A stretch of 6,892 nucleotides of DNA from Methanomassiliicoccales archaeon PtaU1.Bin030 (GCA_002067635.1 MVRB01000076.1:1-6892); one strand, 5' to 3'; positions 1 to 5,988 are shown, counted from the stretch's first letter. Notes: generated from the letters alone by a model not told the origin. Numbers and translations are program-made.

Positions 1-202
1 CCTGAGCGTGGAGACGGAGACCGGGATGAGGATCATCGCCATTAAGCGCGGGATCCGCTGGATATACGACCCGGATAAGGAAGTGACCCTGAAGGAGGGG
101 GACGTCCTGGTGGTCCGTGGCACCGAGGACGGTTTCGAGCGCCTGCGACGCTTCGCCACCGGCATGGAGAAGTGGCCCGTCTATCCTCAGGAGGGATCAT
201 GA
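1..202 (+). CDS. C-terminal part of a PhoU/TrkA-C domain regulator (5' truncated)
   Basis: This is the end of a gene that begins before the window; the frame is open from base 2 and stops at TGA 200-202. The visible ~66 residues form an RCK_C (TrkA-C) domain: a TGMRIIAIKRG strand-turn, then IYDPD and KEGDVLVVRG, the usual end of the ligand-binding half of K+ and other cation transport regulators. Over 51 aligned positions, 28 are identical (hand count) to the TrkA-C domain of the next gene, so the two are tandem paralogues. By analogy the missing N-terminus is probably a PhoU-like helical domain (the PhoU plus TrkA-C family, COG3273). In archaea this family often sits near MgtE-like divalent cation permeases, but no permease is visible here. 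The internal GTG at base 8 is not a credible start because it lies inside the domain. Confidence 0.8.
   Translation, partial: LSVETETGMRIIAIKRGIRWIYDPDKEVTLKEGDVLVVRGTEDGFERLRRFATGMEKWPVYPQEGS
190..195 (+). promoter_or_regulatory. Shine-Dalgarno of the second PhoU-TrkA-C gene
   Basis: GGAGGG lies 6 bases before ATG 202 and 3 bases before ATG 199. It sits inside the last codons of the preceding gene, so translation of the two genes is likely coupled. The spacing favours ATG 202, which overlaps the upstream stop as TGATG. Confidence 0.7.
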
Positions 203-789
203 TGGGACCCCTGGAGGAGATGCTGCTGGAGATCAAGGACACATCCGAGCTGATGGTGGACCTCGCCTACTCGTCCCTGCTTTACAACAACCGCGACATA
301 GCCGAGGAGGTCAACCAGCTGGATGCCCGCATGCGTGAGCTGGAGAACGACATCCAGGAGATGGCCGTGCAGAACGCCGTGGAGGACCGGGACATAAAGA
401 AGGCGCTGCTGATCATTCGCTTGGCCCAGTCCGTGGGGGAGATCTCCGGCGCGGCCATGAAGATCGCCGATGTGGTCAGGCGGGACGTCCCGCCTCACCC
501 GGTCATCCAACTGTCGCTCCGGGAGACCGATGTCATCATCACCGCGGTGACGGTAGGCGCCACCTCCGACCTCGCCGGAGCGACCCTAGGCAAGATCAAG
601 CTGGCGACAAACACCGGCATGTACGCCATCGCCATCCGCCGAGGCCGACGCTACATCTACGGTCCTGACCAGTACACCATGATGATGGAAGGAGATACCC
701 TCTATGTGCGGGGCCCCGAGGACGGGGAGCAGTACCTTAGAGACCTCGCCAACGGAACGGTGCACCTCGAGCCCAAGGACCTGAAATAA
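202..789 (+). CDS. PhoU-like plus TrkA-C domain protein (cation transport regulator)
   Basis: The product is a complete 195-residue soluble protein. Residues 1-95 are all-helical and PhoU-like (LLEIKDTSELMVDLAYSSLL, then acidic helices through ISGAAMKIADVV). Residues 105-185 are a TrkA-C/RCK_C domain (TGMYAIAIRRG, YIYGPDQ, EGDTLYVRGPEDG). There is no Rossmann RCK_N domain and no membrane segment, so it is not a channel itself. The likely role is to sense a small ligand and regulate a cation transporter in trans; the substrate is unknown. The start is ATG 202 (or ATG 199), chosen from GGAGGG spacing and the TGATG overlap with the previous stop. A GTG at 172 is in frame but would add residues lying over the upstream paralogue. 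It is co-transcribed with the truncated paralogue and ends in TAA. Confidence 0.85.
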   Translation: MGPLEEMLLEIKDTSELMVDLAYSSLLYNNRDIAEEVNQLDARMRELENDIQEMAVQNAVEDRDIKKALLIIRLAQSVGEISGAAMKIADVVRRDVPPHPVIQLSLRETDVIITAVTVGATSDLAGATLGKIKLATNTGMYAIAIRRGRRYIYGPDQYTMMMEGDTLYVRGPEDGEQYLRDLANGTVHLEPKDLK

Positions 790-805
790 GAGTTGTATAG
801 AAGGA

Positions 806-881
806 TGGTAGCCCCGGGCAGATTCGAACTGCCGTCGCAAGATCCAGAGTCTCGCATGATTGACCGCTACACTACGGGGCT
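806..881 (-). tRNA. tRNA-Gln (anticodon CUG) with encoded CCA
   Basis: Read on the minus strand this folds into a full cloverleaf. The acceptor stem is AGCCCCG with CGGGGCT (first pair A1:U72). The D arm is GTG/CAT with an AGCGGTC-containing loop. The anticodon stem is CGAGA/TCTTG around the loop CTCTGGA, giving anticodon CTG (reads CAG, Gln). The variable region is 4 nt, and the T arm is a perfect GGCAG/CTGCC around TTCGAAT. The mature body is 73 nt (809-881), and bases 806-808 encode the terminal CCA. No intron is present. In most archaea such a tRNA is first charged with Glu and then amidated by GatDE; that is family knowledge, not visible here. It lies downstream of adk on the same strand, separated by a GC-rich hairpin, and has its own box A. 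Confidence 0.95.
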
Positions 882-909
882 ATATTAGCGGGCCTGGAAA
901 ATGCTACTA

Positions 910-918
910 TATTTTAAA
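910..918 (-). promoter_or_regulatory. Box A (TATA) promoter of tRNA-Gln
   Basis: On the minus strand the sequence TTTAAAATA is centred about 33 bases before the tRNA 5' base. With the usual archaeal spacing of about 26 bases, transcription would start near 888 and leave a short 5' leader for RNase P to remove. It is the only strongly AT-rich patch between the adk hairpin and the tRNA. Assigned by position and composition only. Confidence 0.6.
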
Positions 919-926
919 TGTATCGC

Positions 927-960
927 CGTGGGGGACCGGGATGACCCGGCCCCCCTCACG
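927..960 (-). terminator. GC-rich hairpin immediately after adk
   Basis: The arms CGTG-GGGG (927-934) and CCC-TCACG (953-960, with one G:T pair and further C pairing) enclose a second perfect stem, CCGGG (936-940) with CCCGG (945-949), around a 4-base loop. The two stems are joined by a small internal loop. It begins two bases past the adk stop on the minus strand and precedes the tRNA box A. No T-run follows directly, so this is either a 3'-end-stabilising or processing hairpin or an atypical terminator that insulates adk from tRNA-Gln. Confidence 0.5.
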
Positions 961-961
961 C

Positions 962-1594
962 TCAGTTCTTGAATTTATTGATGGCCGCAAGGATGCGGTC
1001 GTACACGTCATCGATCTCCCCCTGGCCATCGACGTCCACCAGTATGCCTCTCTGGGAGTAGAACTCGGCCAACGGCAGGGTCCGTTCCTTGTACACCCGC
1101 AGGCGCTCCCTGACCACCGCTTCGGTGTCATCCGTCCTCTGGTACAGCTCGCCCCCGCACTTGTCGCACACGCCCTCCATCCTCGTGGGCTTGGCGATGA
1201 GGTGGTAGACCTCGTTGCACTGCTTGCAGCTGCGACGGTTCACGATGCGGTCCACGATGATCTGCTCGTCCACGTCCAGGTTTACCGCGAGATTTATATC
1301 TGCTATCTCATCCAGCATCCTGGCCTGCTCAAGGTTCCGCGGGAAGCCGTCCAGAAGGAACCCGCCATCCAATCCGGATACCTTCTCGCGGATGAGGCCG
1401 ATGACCAGCTCATCGGGGACGAGCTTGCCCGCGTCCATGAACCCCTTCGCCTTCACGCCCAGAGGGGTGTTGTTGCGGACCGCCTCTCTGAGGAGGTCGC
1501 CCGTAGAGATCAACGTCAGCCCAAGCTCCTGGCAAAGCCTCTTCGCCTGAGTACCCTTCCCCGAGCCGGGGGCCCCAAGCAGCACCATCTTCAT
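962..1594 (-). CDS. adk: Adenylate kinase (long, zinc-LID type)
   Basis: The enzyme catalyses ATP + AMP <-> 2 ADP in the cytosol and keeps adenine nucleotides balanced. From ATG 1594 the product has 210 residues, normal for the long-form family. The P-loop GAPGSGKGT is at residues 7-15, the AMP-binding STGDLLR segment follows at about 30-36, and DGFPRN is at 82-87. The LID (about 120-160) carries four zinc cysteines as CxxC (C123, C126) and CxxC (C143, C146). The LID arginines and the TDD and RER motifs are also present. It resembles the bacterial-type enzyme rather than the short archaeal AdkA. The start at 1594 (MKMVLLGAPG) aligns with the family start (MRIILLGAPG); ATG 1600 would add Met-Asp, and ATG 1588 is also possible. 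No Shine-Dalgarno is visible, so the message may be leaderless. An AT-rich patch at 1609-1620 is the likely promoter. It stands alone rather than in the secY cluster common for adk. Confidence 0.95.
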   Translation of the reverse strand: MKMVLLGAPGSGKGTQAKRLCQELGLTLISTGDLLREAVRNNTPLGVKAKGFMDAGKLVPDELVIGLIREKVSGLDGGFLLDGFPRNLEQARMLDEIADINLAVNLDVDEQIIVDRIVNRRSCKQCNEVYHLIAKPTRMEGVCDKCGGELYQRTDDTEAVVRERLRVYKERTLPLAEFYSQRGILVDVDGQGEIDDVYDRILAAINKFKN

Positions 1595-1697
1595 GTCCAT
1601 GAGGCCGTCATATAATATTCTCCCTTAAGCCACTTTTGACATCCCCCAATGATTATTATCGAATACTGCCCTCATGCCGGGCGGAGATGTTCTGTAC

Positions 1698-2234
1698 ATG
1701 ATGCGGGGAGGTCAGGTGGGCCTACGACCGATGGTGAGCGAGGATTCGTGGCTCCTGTACAAATGGTTCAACGACCAGCGGGTCCTGGAGGACATGGGCT
1801 TGAAGCATGCCCTGTTCTGCGTGTCCGTGGAGGAGGAGCGGGCGAAGGTGAGCAAGAAGCTGGCATCCCCCACCGACCGGGACTTCATCATCGTGGACCT
1901 GGTATCCGAGCGCTCCATCGGCTGGGCGGGGCTGTCGCACATTGACCTGCGCAACTCCTCGGCCGAGGTCAACATCGTCATCGGGGAGCCCCAAGAATGG
2001 GACAGCGGCAAGGGCACCGAGGCCGCGCGAATGCTCGTGGAACATGCCTTCGAGGTCATGAACATGCACCGCCTCTACCTGAGAGTGGCCGAGTACAACA
2101 GGCGCGCCATCGAGTGGTTCACCGCAAGCGGCTTCACCATAGAGGGTACCATGAGGGACGATCATTACCACCACGGCAGGTACGCGTCCTCGCACCTGAT
2201 GAGCGTCCTGCGGGACGAGGGAGGGAGGCGCTGA
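1698..2234 (+). CDS. GNAT family N-acetyltransferase (RimJ/RimL-like), first of a tandem pair
   Basis: This 178-residue protein is predicted to transfer an acetyl group from acetyl-CoA to an amine; the acceptor cannot be told from sequence. The acetyl-CoA pyrophosphate-binding motif A falls at about residues 96-110 (GEPQEWDSGKGTEAA), where a Gly-x-Gly/Ala turn is expected. The C-terminal motif B region NRRAIEWFTASGFTIEG (about 134-150) is typical of RimJ/RimL-like enzymes. ATG 1698 was chosen because MMRGGQVGLR then aligns residue for residue with the start of the downstream paralogue (MLEGKLVRLR). A weak GGAG lies 11 bases upstream. ATG 1674 is in frame but adds eight residues with no counterpart. 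The gene diverges from adk and its stop overlaps the next start. Confidence 0.85.
   Translation: MMRGGQVGLRPMVSEDSWLLYKWFNDQRVLEDMGLKHALFCVSVEEERAKVSKKLASPTDRDFIIVDLVSERSIGWAGLSHIDLRNSSAEVNIVIGEPQEWDSGKGTEAARMLVEHAFEVMNMHRLYLRVAEYNRRAIEWFTASGFTIEGTMRDDHYHHGRYASSHLMSVLRDEGGRR
2223..2228 (+). promoter_or_regulatory. Shine-Dalgarno of the second GNAT gene
   Basis: GGGAGG ends 5 bases before ATG 2234 and lies within the last codons of the first GNAT gene. Together with the TGATG stop/start overlap (2232-2236) it indicates translational coupling and fixes the downstream start. Confidence 0.75.
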
Positions 2235-2761
2235 TGCTCGAAGGCAAGCTCGTCCGACTACGCGCCCCAGAGAGGGGCGATCTCCCTGTCTTCGTGAGAT
2301 GGATCAATGATCCCGAGGTGACCGAGTTCCTGCAGTTCGAGCCACCGATGTCCATCGAGGACGAGGAGATATGGTTCCAGCACATGGTCCAAAGCAAGGA
2401 CCGGACCTTTGCCATCGAGACCAAGGACGGTCGGCTCATTGGTAACATCGGCCTGATGGGGCTGGACCTCAGGAACCGGAAGACCGAGGTCGGGATCATG
2501 ATAGGGGAGAAGGACATGTGGTCCCAAGGCTACGGCTCGGACGCCATGCTCGTCCTCCTTCGCTATCTCTTCGAGGAGATGAACATCAACCGTGTGGGCC
2601 TGTACGCCGACGTGAGCAACCACCGCGCGCTGAGGTCCTACGAGAAGTGCGGCTTTTCCCGTGAAGGGGTGGTCCGACAGTATCGCTTCAAGGACGGCCG
2701 GTACCTTGACAGCGTGCAGATGTCCATGCTGCAGGAAGAATGGATGAGTTCACGGCCATGA
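2234..2761 (+). CDS. GNAT family N-acetyltransferase (RimJ/RimL-like), second of a tandem pair
   Basis: This 175-residue predicted acetyl-CoA-dependent N-acetyltransferase has unknown acceptor specificity. It starts with the family-typical LVRLRAPERGD, has an acidic central segment, and carries the acetyl-CoA motif A as WSQGYGSDAM (residues 96-105), a clean Q-x-x-G-x-G/A-type loop. Motif B is NHRALRSYEKCGFSREGVVR (129-148), followed by FKDGRYLDSVQMSML. It is plainly paralogous to the preceding gene (shared DLRN, IGE, NxRAxxxY/F...GF...EG and GRY landmarks) but diverged. Start ATG 2234 is supported by GGGAGG and by overlap with the upstream TGA. The two products may act on related substrates or form a heterodimer; that is inference. 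It ends 23 bases before the convergent glycosyltransferase gene. Confidence 0.9.
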   Translation: MLEGKLVRLRAPERGDLPVFVRWINDPEVTEFLQFEPPMSIEDEEIWFQHMVQSKDRTFAIETKDGRLIGNIGLMGLDLRNRKTEVGIMIGEKDMWSQGYGSDAMLVLLRYLFEEMNINRVGLYADVSNHRALRSYEKCGFSREGVVRQYRFKDGRYLDSVQMSMLQEEWMSSRP

Positions 2762-2784
2762 TGAGGCCTCTGCTCAGCAATAGC

Positions 2785-3726
2785 TCATCCACGGATCAAG
2801 CTTTCATAAACGGGCACGATCCTCTTGACTATCTGGTCTGCCGAGTGCTCTCTCATCACATATTCCCGACCAGCCAAGCCCACCTTTCGCATGGCAGAGA
2901 GATCGCTCACGCATCTCCTTATCGTGTCCTTCAGGTCCTCTGCGTCAGGTGATGTCGTGATCACTGGGCATCCAGGATAATATGGTCGGAACTCCTGATC
3001 GAATGTCGATATGGACACCTTTCCCATAGCCAAGGCTTCGAAGGTGGCCAAGCCGATGATGCTGGGGATGCCTATCTTCTGAGAATCTATCACCTGATCA
3101 ATAAGGATGTGAGATCTGGAAAGCTCTTCCATGGCCTTTGAATGCTCCACGTTTTCCAGTATGACGTATTCGAAGTCGGTCCCCTCATCCTTCAGTTCCC
3201 TCAAAGATCTCTCGATGAGGTCTGTACCCTTGGCCCGCCGATTAATGAACATGTGAATGACCCGTGGTCGCAAATCCTCATCGAACCGGTAAGGATGCTC
3301 CCCTACGGGGTTAGGTACATACTCCCCATCCGGAATCCACTTCAAAAGATCAGGTCGAGAGAGAAATTTATGGCCCGCCAGAAACTGGTAATGCATGCCA
3401 TAGCCCTCTCTGGCCTCACTTCCGTGGTAGTGCACAACCATTGGCTTTCTCAGATAGAATCTGAAAGCCAAGGCATCCCAACGCTTCCAATGGATGCCTC
3501 CATGGAGATGTACGATGTCGAAATCGCGGGCGAACCGGATTATCTCGAGGCCGTTGGAGAGGTCCTTAGCGAGGCTATCATGGGTATAGTAGAACTCCCT
3601 ATCATGAGGCTCATTGAGGGTGTTCGCCCAGGTCTCTATAACTACGGCATCATGGCCCAACCTTTTCTGGGCTTGCGCCAATTCATAGGCCACCCCTGCC
3701 TGGTTCTCCACGTGCAGTATCCTCAT
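2785..3726 (-). CDS. GT-B fold glycosyltransferase (GT4-like)
   Basis: This 313-residue cytosolic or membrane-peripheral protein is predicted to transfer a sugar from a nucleotide-sugar donor to a glycan or lipid acceptor; donor and acceptor are unknown. The N-terminal Rossmann half starts MRILHVENQAGVAYELAQAQ (residues 1-20), followed by DIVHLHGG (70-77) and VVHYHGSEAR (97-106), as in GT4 acceptor domains. The donor half has a strand near 155-161 (RVIHMFI) and an E...E-like motif in ATFEALAMGKVSI (227-239). It is somewhat shorter than the usual 350-400 residues, and no transmembrane helix is evident. GC on two hand-counted lines is about 48-52%, against 67% in a sampled line of the DUF362 gene, which suggests recent acquisition. 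It is isolated, with no neighbouring sugar-nucleotide, flippase or polymer genes. Start ATG 3726 fits the fold, but the Shine-Dalgarno is weak. Confidence 0.85.
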   Translation of the reverse strand: MRILHVENQAGVAYELAQAQKRLGHDAVVIETWANTLNEPHDREFYYTHDSLAKDLSNGLEIIRFARDFDIVHLHGGIHWKRWDALAFRFYLRKPMVVHYHGSEAREGYGMHYQFLAGHKFLSRPDLLKWIPDGEYVPNPVGEHPYRFDEDLRPRVIHMFINRRAKGTDLIERSLRELKDEGTDFEYVILENVEHSKAMEELSRSHILIDQVIDSQKIGIPSIIGLATFEALAMGKVSISTFDQEFRPYYPGCPVITTSPDAEDLKDTIRRCVSDLSAMRKVGLAGREYVMREHSADQIVKRIVPVYESLIRG

Positions 3727-3842
3727 CCTTACCTACATGCAACAACTAACTGGTAAATCAAGTGGTGGGAACCGTTATCGGAGGATGCTCAGTCAAGCTC
3801 CATTATTTTCAACGTCATCCAGTTTACTCACTTAGGTGTAAA

Positions 3843-3852
3843 GGTTTTAAGG
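3843..3852 (+). promoter_or_regulatory. Box A promoter of the DUF362 gene (likely leaderless)
   Basis: GGTTTTAAGG, preceded by an AAA purine run that could serve as a BRE, is centred about 25 bases before ATG 3873. That is the standard TATA-to-start-site distance in archaea. Since no Shine-Dalgarno precedes ATG 3873, the transcript probably begins at or within a base or two of the start codon. Confidence 0.55.
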
Positions 3853-3872
3853 TTCGACCTCAATGTGAACCT

Positions 3873-5060
3873 ATGGGCGCGGATAAGGACCCGGTATCGT
3901 TGGTTCGATGTGAGGAATATGCTCCTGAGCGGGTCATGGACGCAGTGCAGAGGGCGATCGACCTGCTGGGAGGCCTGGACAGCTTCGTGTCCCCTGGGCA
4001 GAGGGTCCTGGTGAAGCCCAACCTCCTGCAGATGACCCCCCCTGAGAAGTGCGTGACCACTCACCCCGAGGTGGTCTACGCCGTCGCTAAACTGCTGAGG
4101 GACCATGGCTGCCAGGTGACAATAGCCGACAGCGCGGGAGGGGAGACCCCCTTCACCACGGCCCGCCTTCAGAAGCTGTACGAGGTAACGGGGATGGCCA
4201 AGGCCGCGGAGAGGGCGGGAGCCACCCTGGGCACTGAGGCCAGATATGTGGAGGTACCCTCACCCCAGGGAAGGGTGATCAAGAGGTTCCAGGTCATCGC
4301 CCCCGCGGCCGAGGCTGATGCCATCGTTGTGGTCTCCAAGGCCAAGACCCATGTTCTCACCACCATGACGGGGGCCATCAAGTGCATCTTCGGAGTCCTT
4401 CCGGGGATGGAGAAGCCCAGCCTCCACGGGCGCATGCCGGACGTGGATAGCTTCAGCGACATGCTCCTGGACCTCAACGAGGCGGTGAAGCCCCGCCTGC
4501 AGATCATGGACGCGGTGATGGGCATGGAGGGAGAGGGACCGTCCGGAGGGGACCCCCGTCACATCGGAGCAATACTGGCCAGCAGTGACTGCGTGAGCCT
4601 GGACATCGTGGCCGCCACCTTAATGTCCTTCCGCCCCGAGGAGATACCGGTCATCGCCCGGGCAGCGGAAAGAGGGATGGTGGACAGCAGCCTCCAGGTC
4701 AAGGTGCTGGGCGAGGACCCCGGAGGATTGGCGGTCGCTGACTTCAAGCACCCGCCTCGGGCTAAGAGCGCCATCAGCAACAAGCTTGCCAGGGGCAGAT
4801 TGGTGACCCATCTCCTGCGTGCATACGCCCTCAGGCCCGCGATCAACAAGGAGCGTTGCATAGGGTGCGGCATCTGCGCACGGAGCTGTCCCCAGCAGGT
4901 CATCCGAATCGCCAGGGGGAAGGCCAGGATAAAGTACGGTAGGTGCATCCGCTGCTACTGCTGCCACGAGATGTGCCAGGAGAAGGCGATAGGTTTGGAG
5001 AGGAGCCGCAGCGGGAGGTTCATCGCCCGGCTGATGGAGGATAGTAAGGCCCGCTCCTGA
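3873..5060 (+). CDS. DUF362 protein with C-terminal 2[4Fe-4S] ferredoxin domain
   Basis: The protein has 395 residues. Residues 8-290 form a DUF362 domain: VLVKPNLLQ (45-53), THPEVVYAVAKLL (63-75), IADSAGG (84-90), VVVSKAKTHVLTTMTGAIK (152-170), then GDPRHIGAILASSDCVSLD. Residues 326-372 form a bacterial-type ferredoxin module with two CxxCxxCxxxC motifs: C329, C332, C335, C339 and C358, C361, C364, C368. C363 is an extra cysteine. The clusters probably pass electrons to or from the DUF362 domain, whose reaction is unknown; the pairing is common in anaerobes. The protein is predicted to be cytosolic, with no signal peptide or membrane helix. ATG 3873 was chosen because residues before it are unlike the family and a box A lies 25 bases upstream; in-frame starts reach back to 3762. 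It diverges from the glycosyltransferase. GC is high, like most of the window. Confidence 0.88.
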   Translation: MGADKDPVSLVRCEEYAPERVMDAVQRAIDLLGGLDSFVSPGQRVLVKPNLLQMTPPEKCVTTHPEVVYAVAKLLRDHGCQVTIADSAGGETPFTTARLQKLYEVTGMAKAAERAGATLGTEARYVEVPSPQGRVIKRFQVIAPAAEADAIVVVSKAKTHVLTTMTGAIKCIFGVLPGMEKPSLHGRMPDVDSFSDMLLDLNEAVKPRLQIMDAVMGMEGEGPSGGDPRHIGAILASSDCVSLDIVAATLMSFRPEEIPVIARAAERGMVDSSLQVKVLGEDPGGLAVADFKHPPRAKSAISNKLARGRLVTHLLRAYALRPAINKERCIGCGICARSCPQQVIRIARGKARIKYGRCIRCYCCHEMCQEKAIGLERSRSGRFIARLMEDSKARS

Positions 5061-5149
5061 GATCGAGCCGCTCCCCGGGGGAGCCTGGTACTGAGAGGCA
5101 GGAGAATTATTAGCTCGGAACGTCTTTTTGGTGGTAGGCAGGTCACAAC

Positions 5150-5545
5150 ATGAGGTTCGAGGAGTTCAAGAAGGACACGGAGATCAAGGCCACACTCCGC
5201 AGGAAGGAATATTCCATCGCCAAGGTGTCCGAGGTCCCGCCGTTGAGTGACAAGGTCTTCGCCGTGGTAACGGACGGTTCGGAGATAACCTTGATCGCAG
5301 AACTGGACCACGGGTTCGAGGTGATCGAGGAGGAGAAGCCTTTCAGGATAATCTCTTTCGACACCAAGCTGCCTTTCGATCTCATCGGCTTCCTGGCCTA
5401 CATCACCAAGCTTCTAGCCGACCAGAACATCAGCCTGTTCGCCATCTCATCTTTCTCGACCGATCACATCCTCATGAAGGAGGCCTACCTGGATAGGGCG
5501 GTGGAGGTCCTCAAGGACGCCCAGGTGAAGATCGAGGTAAAGTGA
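5150..5545 (+). CDS. Small double-ACT domain protein (ACT_7/CASTOR-like)
   Basis: This 131-residue protein is probably a cytosolic small-molecule (amino acid) sensor with no attached catalytic domain. The N-terminal half (about 20-65) contains VFAVVTDGSEITLIAE. The C-terminal half (about 68-128) has ISFDTKLPFDLIGFLAYI, then LLADQNISLFAISSFSTDHI, the signature of the ACT_7 group (related to the ACT domains of aspartate kinases and to CASTOR proteins). Such free-standing proteins are common in archaea and bacteria; ligand and partner are usually unknown. Start ATG 5150 is supported by AGGTCA at 5140-5145, five bases upstream. A weak AT-rich box (GAATTATTAG, 5104-5113) is a possible promoter. 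It follows the DUF362 gene by 89 bases, with a short GC-rich palindrome between them, so it may be separately transcribed. Confidence 0.85.
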   Translation: MRFEEFKKDTEIKATLRRKEYSIAKVSEVPPLSDKVFAVVTDGSEITLIAELDHGFEVIEEEKPFRIISFDTKLPFDLIGFLAYITKLLADQNISLFAISSFSTDHILMKEAYLDRAVEVLKDAQVKIEVK

Positions 5546-5579
5546 AAAAAGTGAAGGATGTAGACAGGAGCTCCTTCAC
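5545..5579 (-). terminator. Intrinsic-type terminator of the flavin split-barrel gene
   Basis: On the minus strand a perfect 8-bp stem, GTGAAGGA with TCCTTCAC (5551-5558 and 5572-5579), encloses a 13-nt loop and is followed directly by six T's (complement of A-run 5545-5550). The stem overlaps the stop codon of the split-barrel gene. A second palindrome, AGGAGCTCCT (5566-5575), overlaps one arm and offers an alternative fold. On the plus strand no T-run follows, so it would serve the ACT gene less well. Confidence 0.6.
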
Positions 5580-5986
5580 ACCATCTTCTGGCCGGCGTCG
5601 TAGGTCGGGCTCTCGTTCCACACCTCTTCGACCTTCAGCAACCACAGCCCCTTGAGGTCGAACTTCATGCTCTTGAAGACCCCCGACATCTTTTCGAAGA
5701 CCGGTCCTGAGGTCAAGCGGTCCATGACCGACGCCTTCACCTCGTAGGACTTAAAACCCTTGGAGACCAACATCGCCACCTTAGTGTTCTGTTCCTTGGC
5801 CAGGCTGAGGTTCTCGCTGGTCTTCTTCATGAAGATCTCCCCGACGAACAAGGTCTCTTTATCAATAGCACCGGCCCCACCGACGTTGATGAGGTGCACG
5901 TCCCCGCTCGCCGCTCTCGTTCCCAGTACCTTCGCAGAGGTCTGATCGTTGATCAGGCCGAATACATCCTCCGGTAATGCCACCAT
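5576..5986 (-). CDS. Pyridoxamine 5'-phosphate oxidase-like FMN-binding protein
   Basis: This 136-residue protein fits the flavin split-barrel (PNPOx-like) superfamily, which binds FMN or F420 and reduces or oxidises small substrates or acts as a heme or flavin chaperone. Landmarks are MVALPEDVFGLI (1-12), AKVLGTRAASGDVHLINVGG (18-37), and LFVGEIFMKKTSENLSLAKE (46-65), which resembles the 'KT..NL' phosphate-binding turn. NTKVAMLV (67-74) and SYEVKASVMD (80-89) follow. The length is typical of the small single-domain members. Substrate and cofactor cannot be assigned. ATG 5986 was chosen because the perfect Shine-Dalgarno AGGTGATC (5989-5996) precedes it; the frame stays open to 6097, but the extra 37 residues are not family-like. 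It is divergent from the FAD oxidase gene and convergent with the ACT gene. Confidence 0.8.
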   Translation of the reverse strand: MVALPEDVFGLINDQTSAKVLGTRAASGDVHLINVGGAGAIDKETLFVGEIFMKKTSENLSLAKEQNTKVAMLVSKGFKSYEVKASVMDRLTSGPVFEKMSGVFKSMKFDLKGLWLLKVEEVWNESPTYDAGQKMV

Positions 5987-5988
5987 TC

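Noticed and set aside
172..201. GTG 172 as start of the second PhoU-TrkA-C gene
   Set aside because: It would overlap the upstream paralogue by 31 bases and lacks a well-placed Shine-Dalgarno, while ATG 202 has GGAGGG at good spacing.
860..1615. Long plus-strand open frame of 251 codons opposite adk
   Set aside because: It is the antisense shadow of a GC-rich gene; adk on the minus strand has every family motif, and the shadow has none.
2742..2790. GATGAG / CTCATC inverted repeats between the convergent GNAT and glycosyltransferase genes
   Set aside because: Stems of 6-7 bp with loops of 18 or 35 bases and no T-run; easily chance.
3142..3756. Plus-strand open frame opposite the glycosyltransferase
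   Set aside because: No recognisable domain, no promoter or Shine-Dalgarno, and the minus-strand reading is a clear GT-B protein.
3762..3872. N-terminal extension of the DUF362 protein to base 3762
   Set aside because: The added residues are not DUF362-like, the stretch is AT-richer and holds the box A, and ATG 3873 fits the promoter distance.
5070..5084. GC palindrome (GCTCCCC/GGGGAGC) after the DUF362 gene as a terminator
   Set aside because: The stem leaves almost no loop unless shortened to 5 bp, and the nearest T-run (5125-5129) is 40 bases away; too weak to call.
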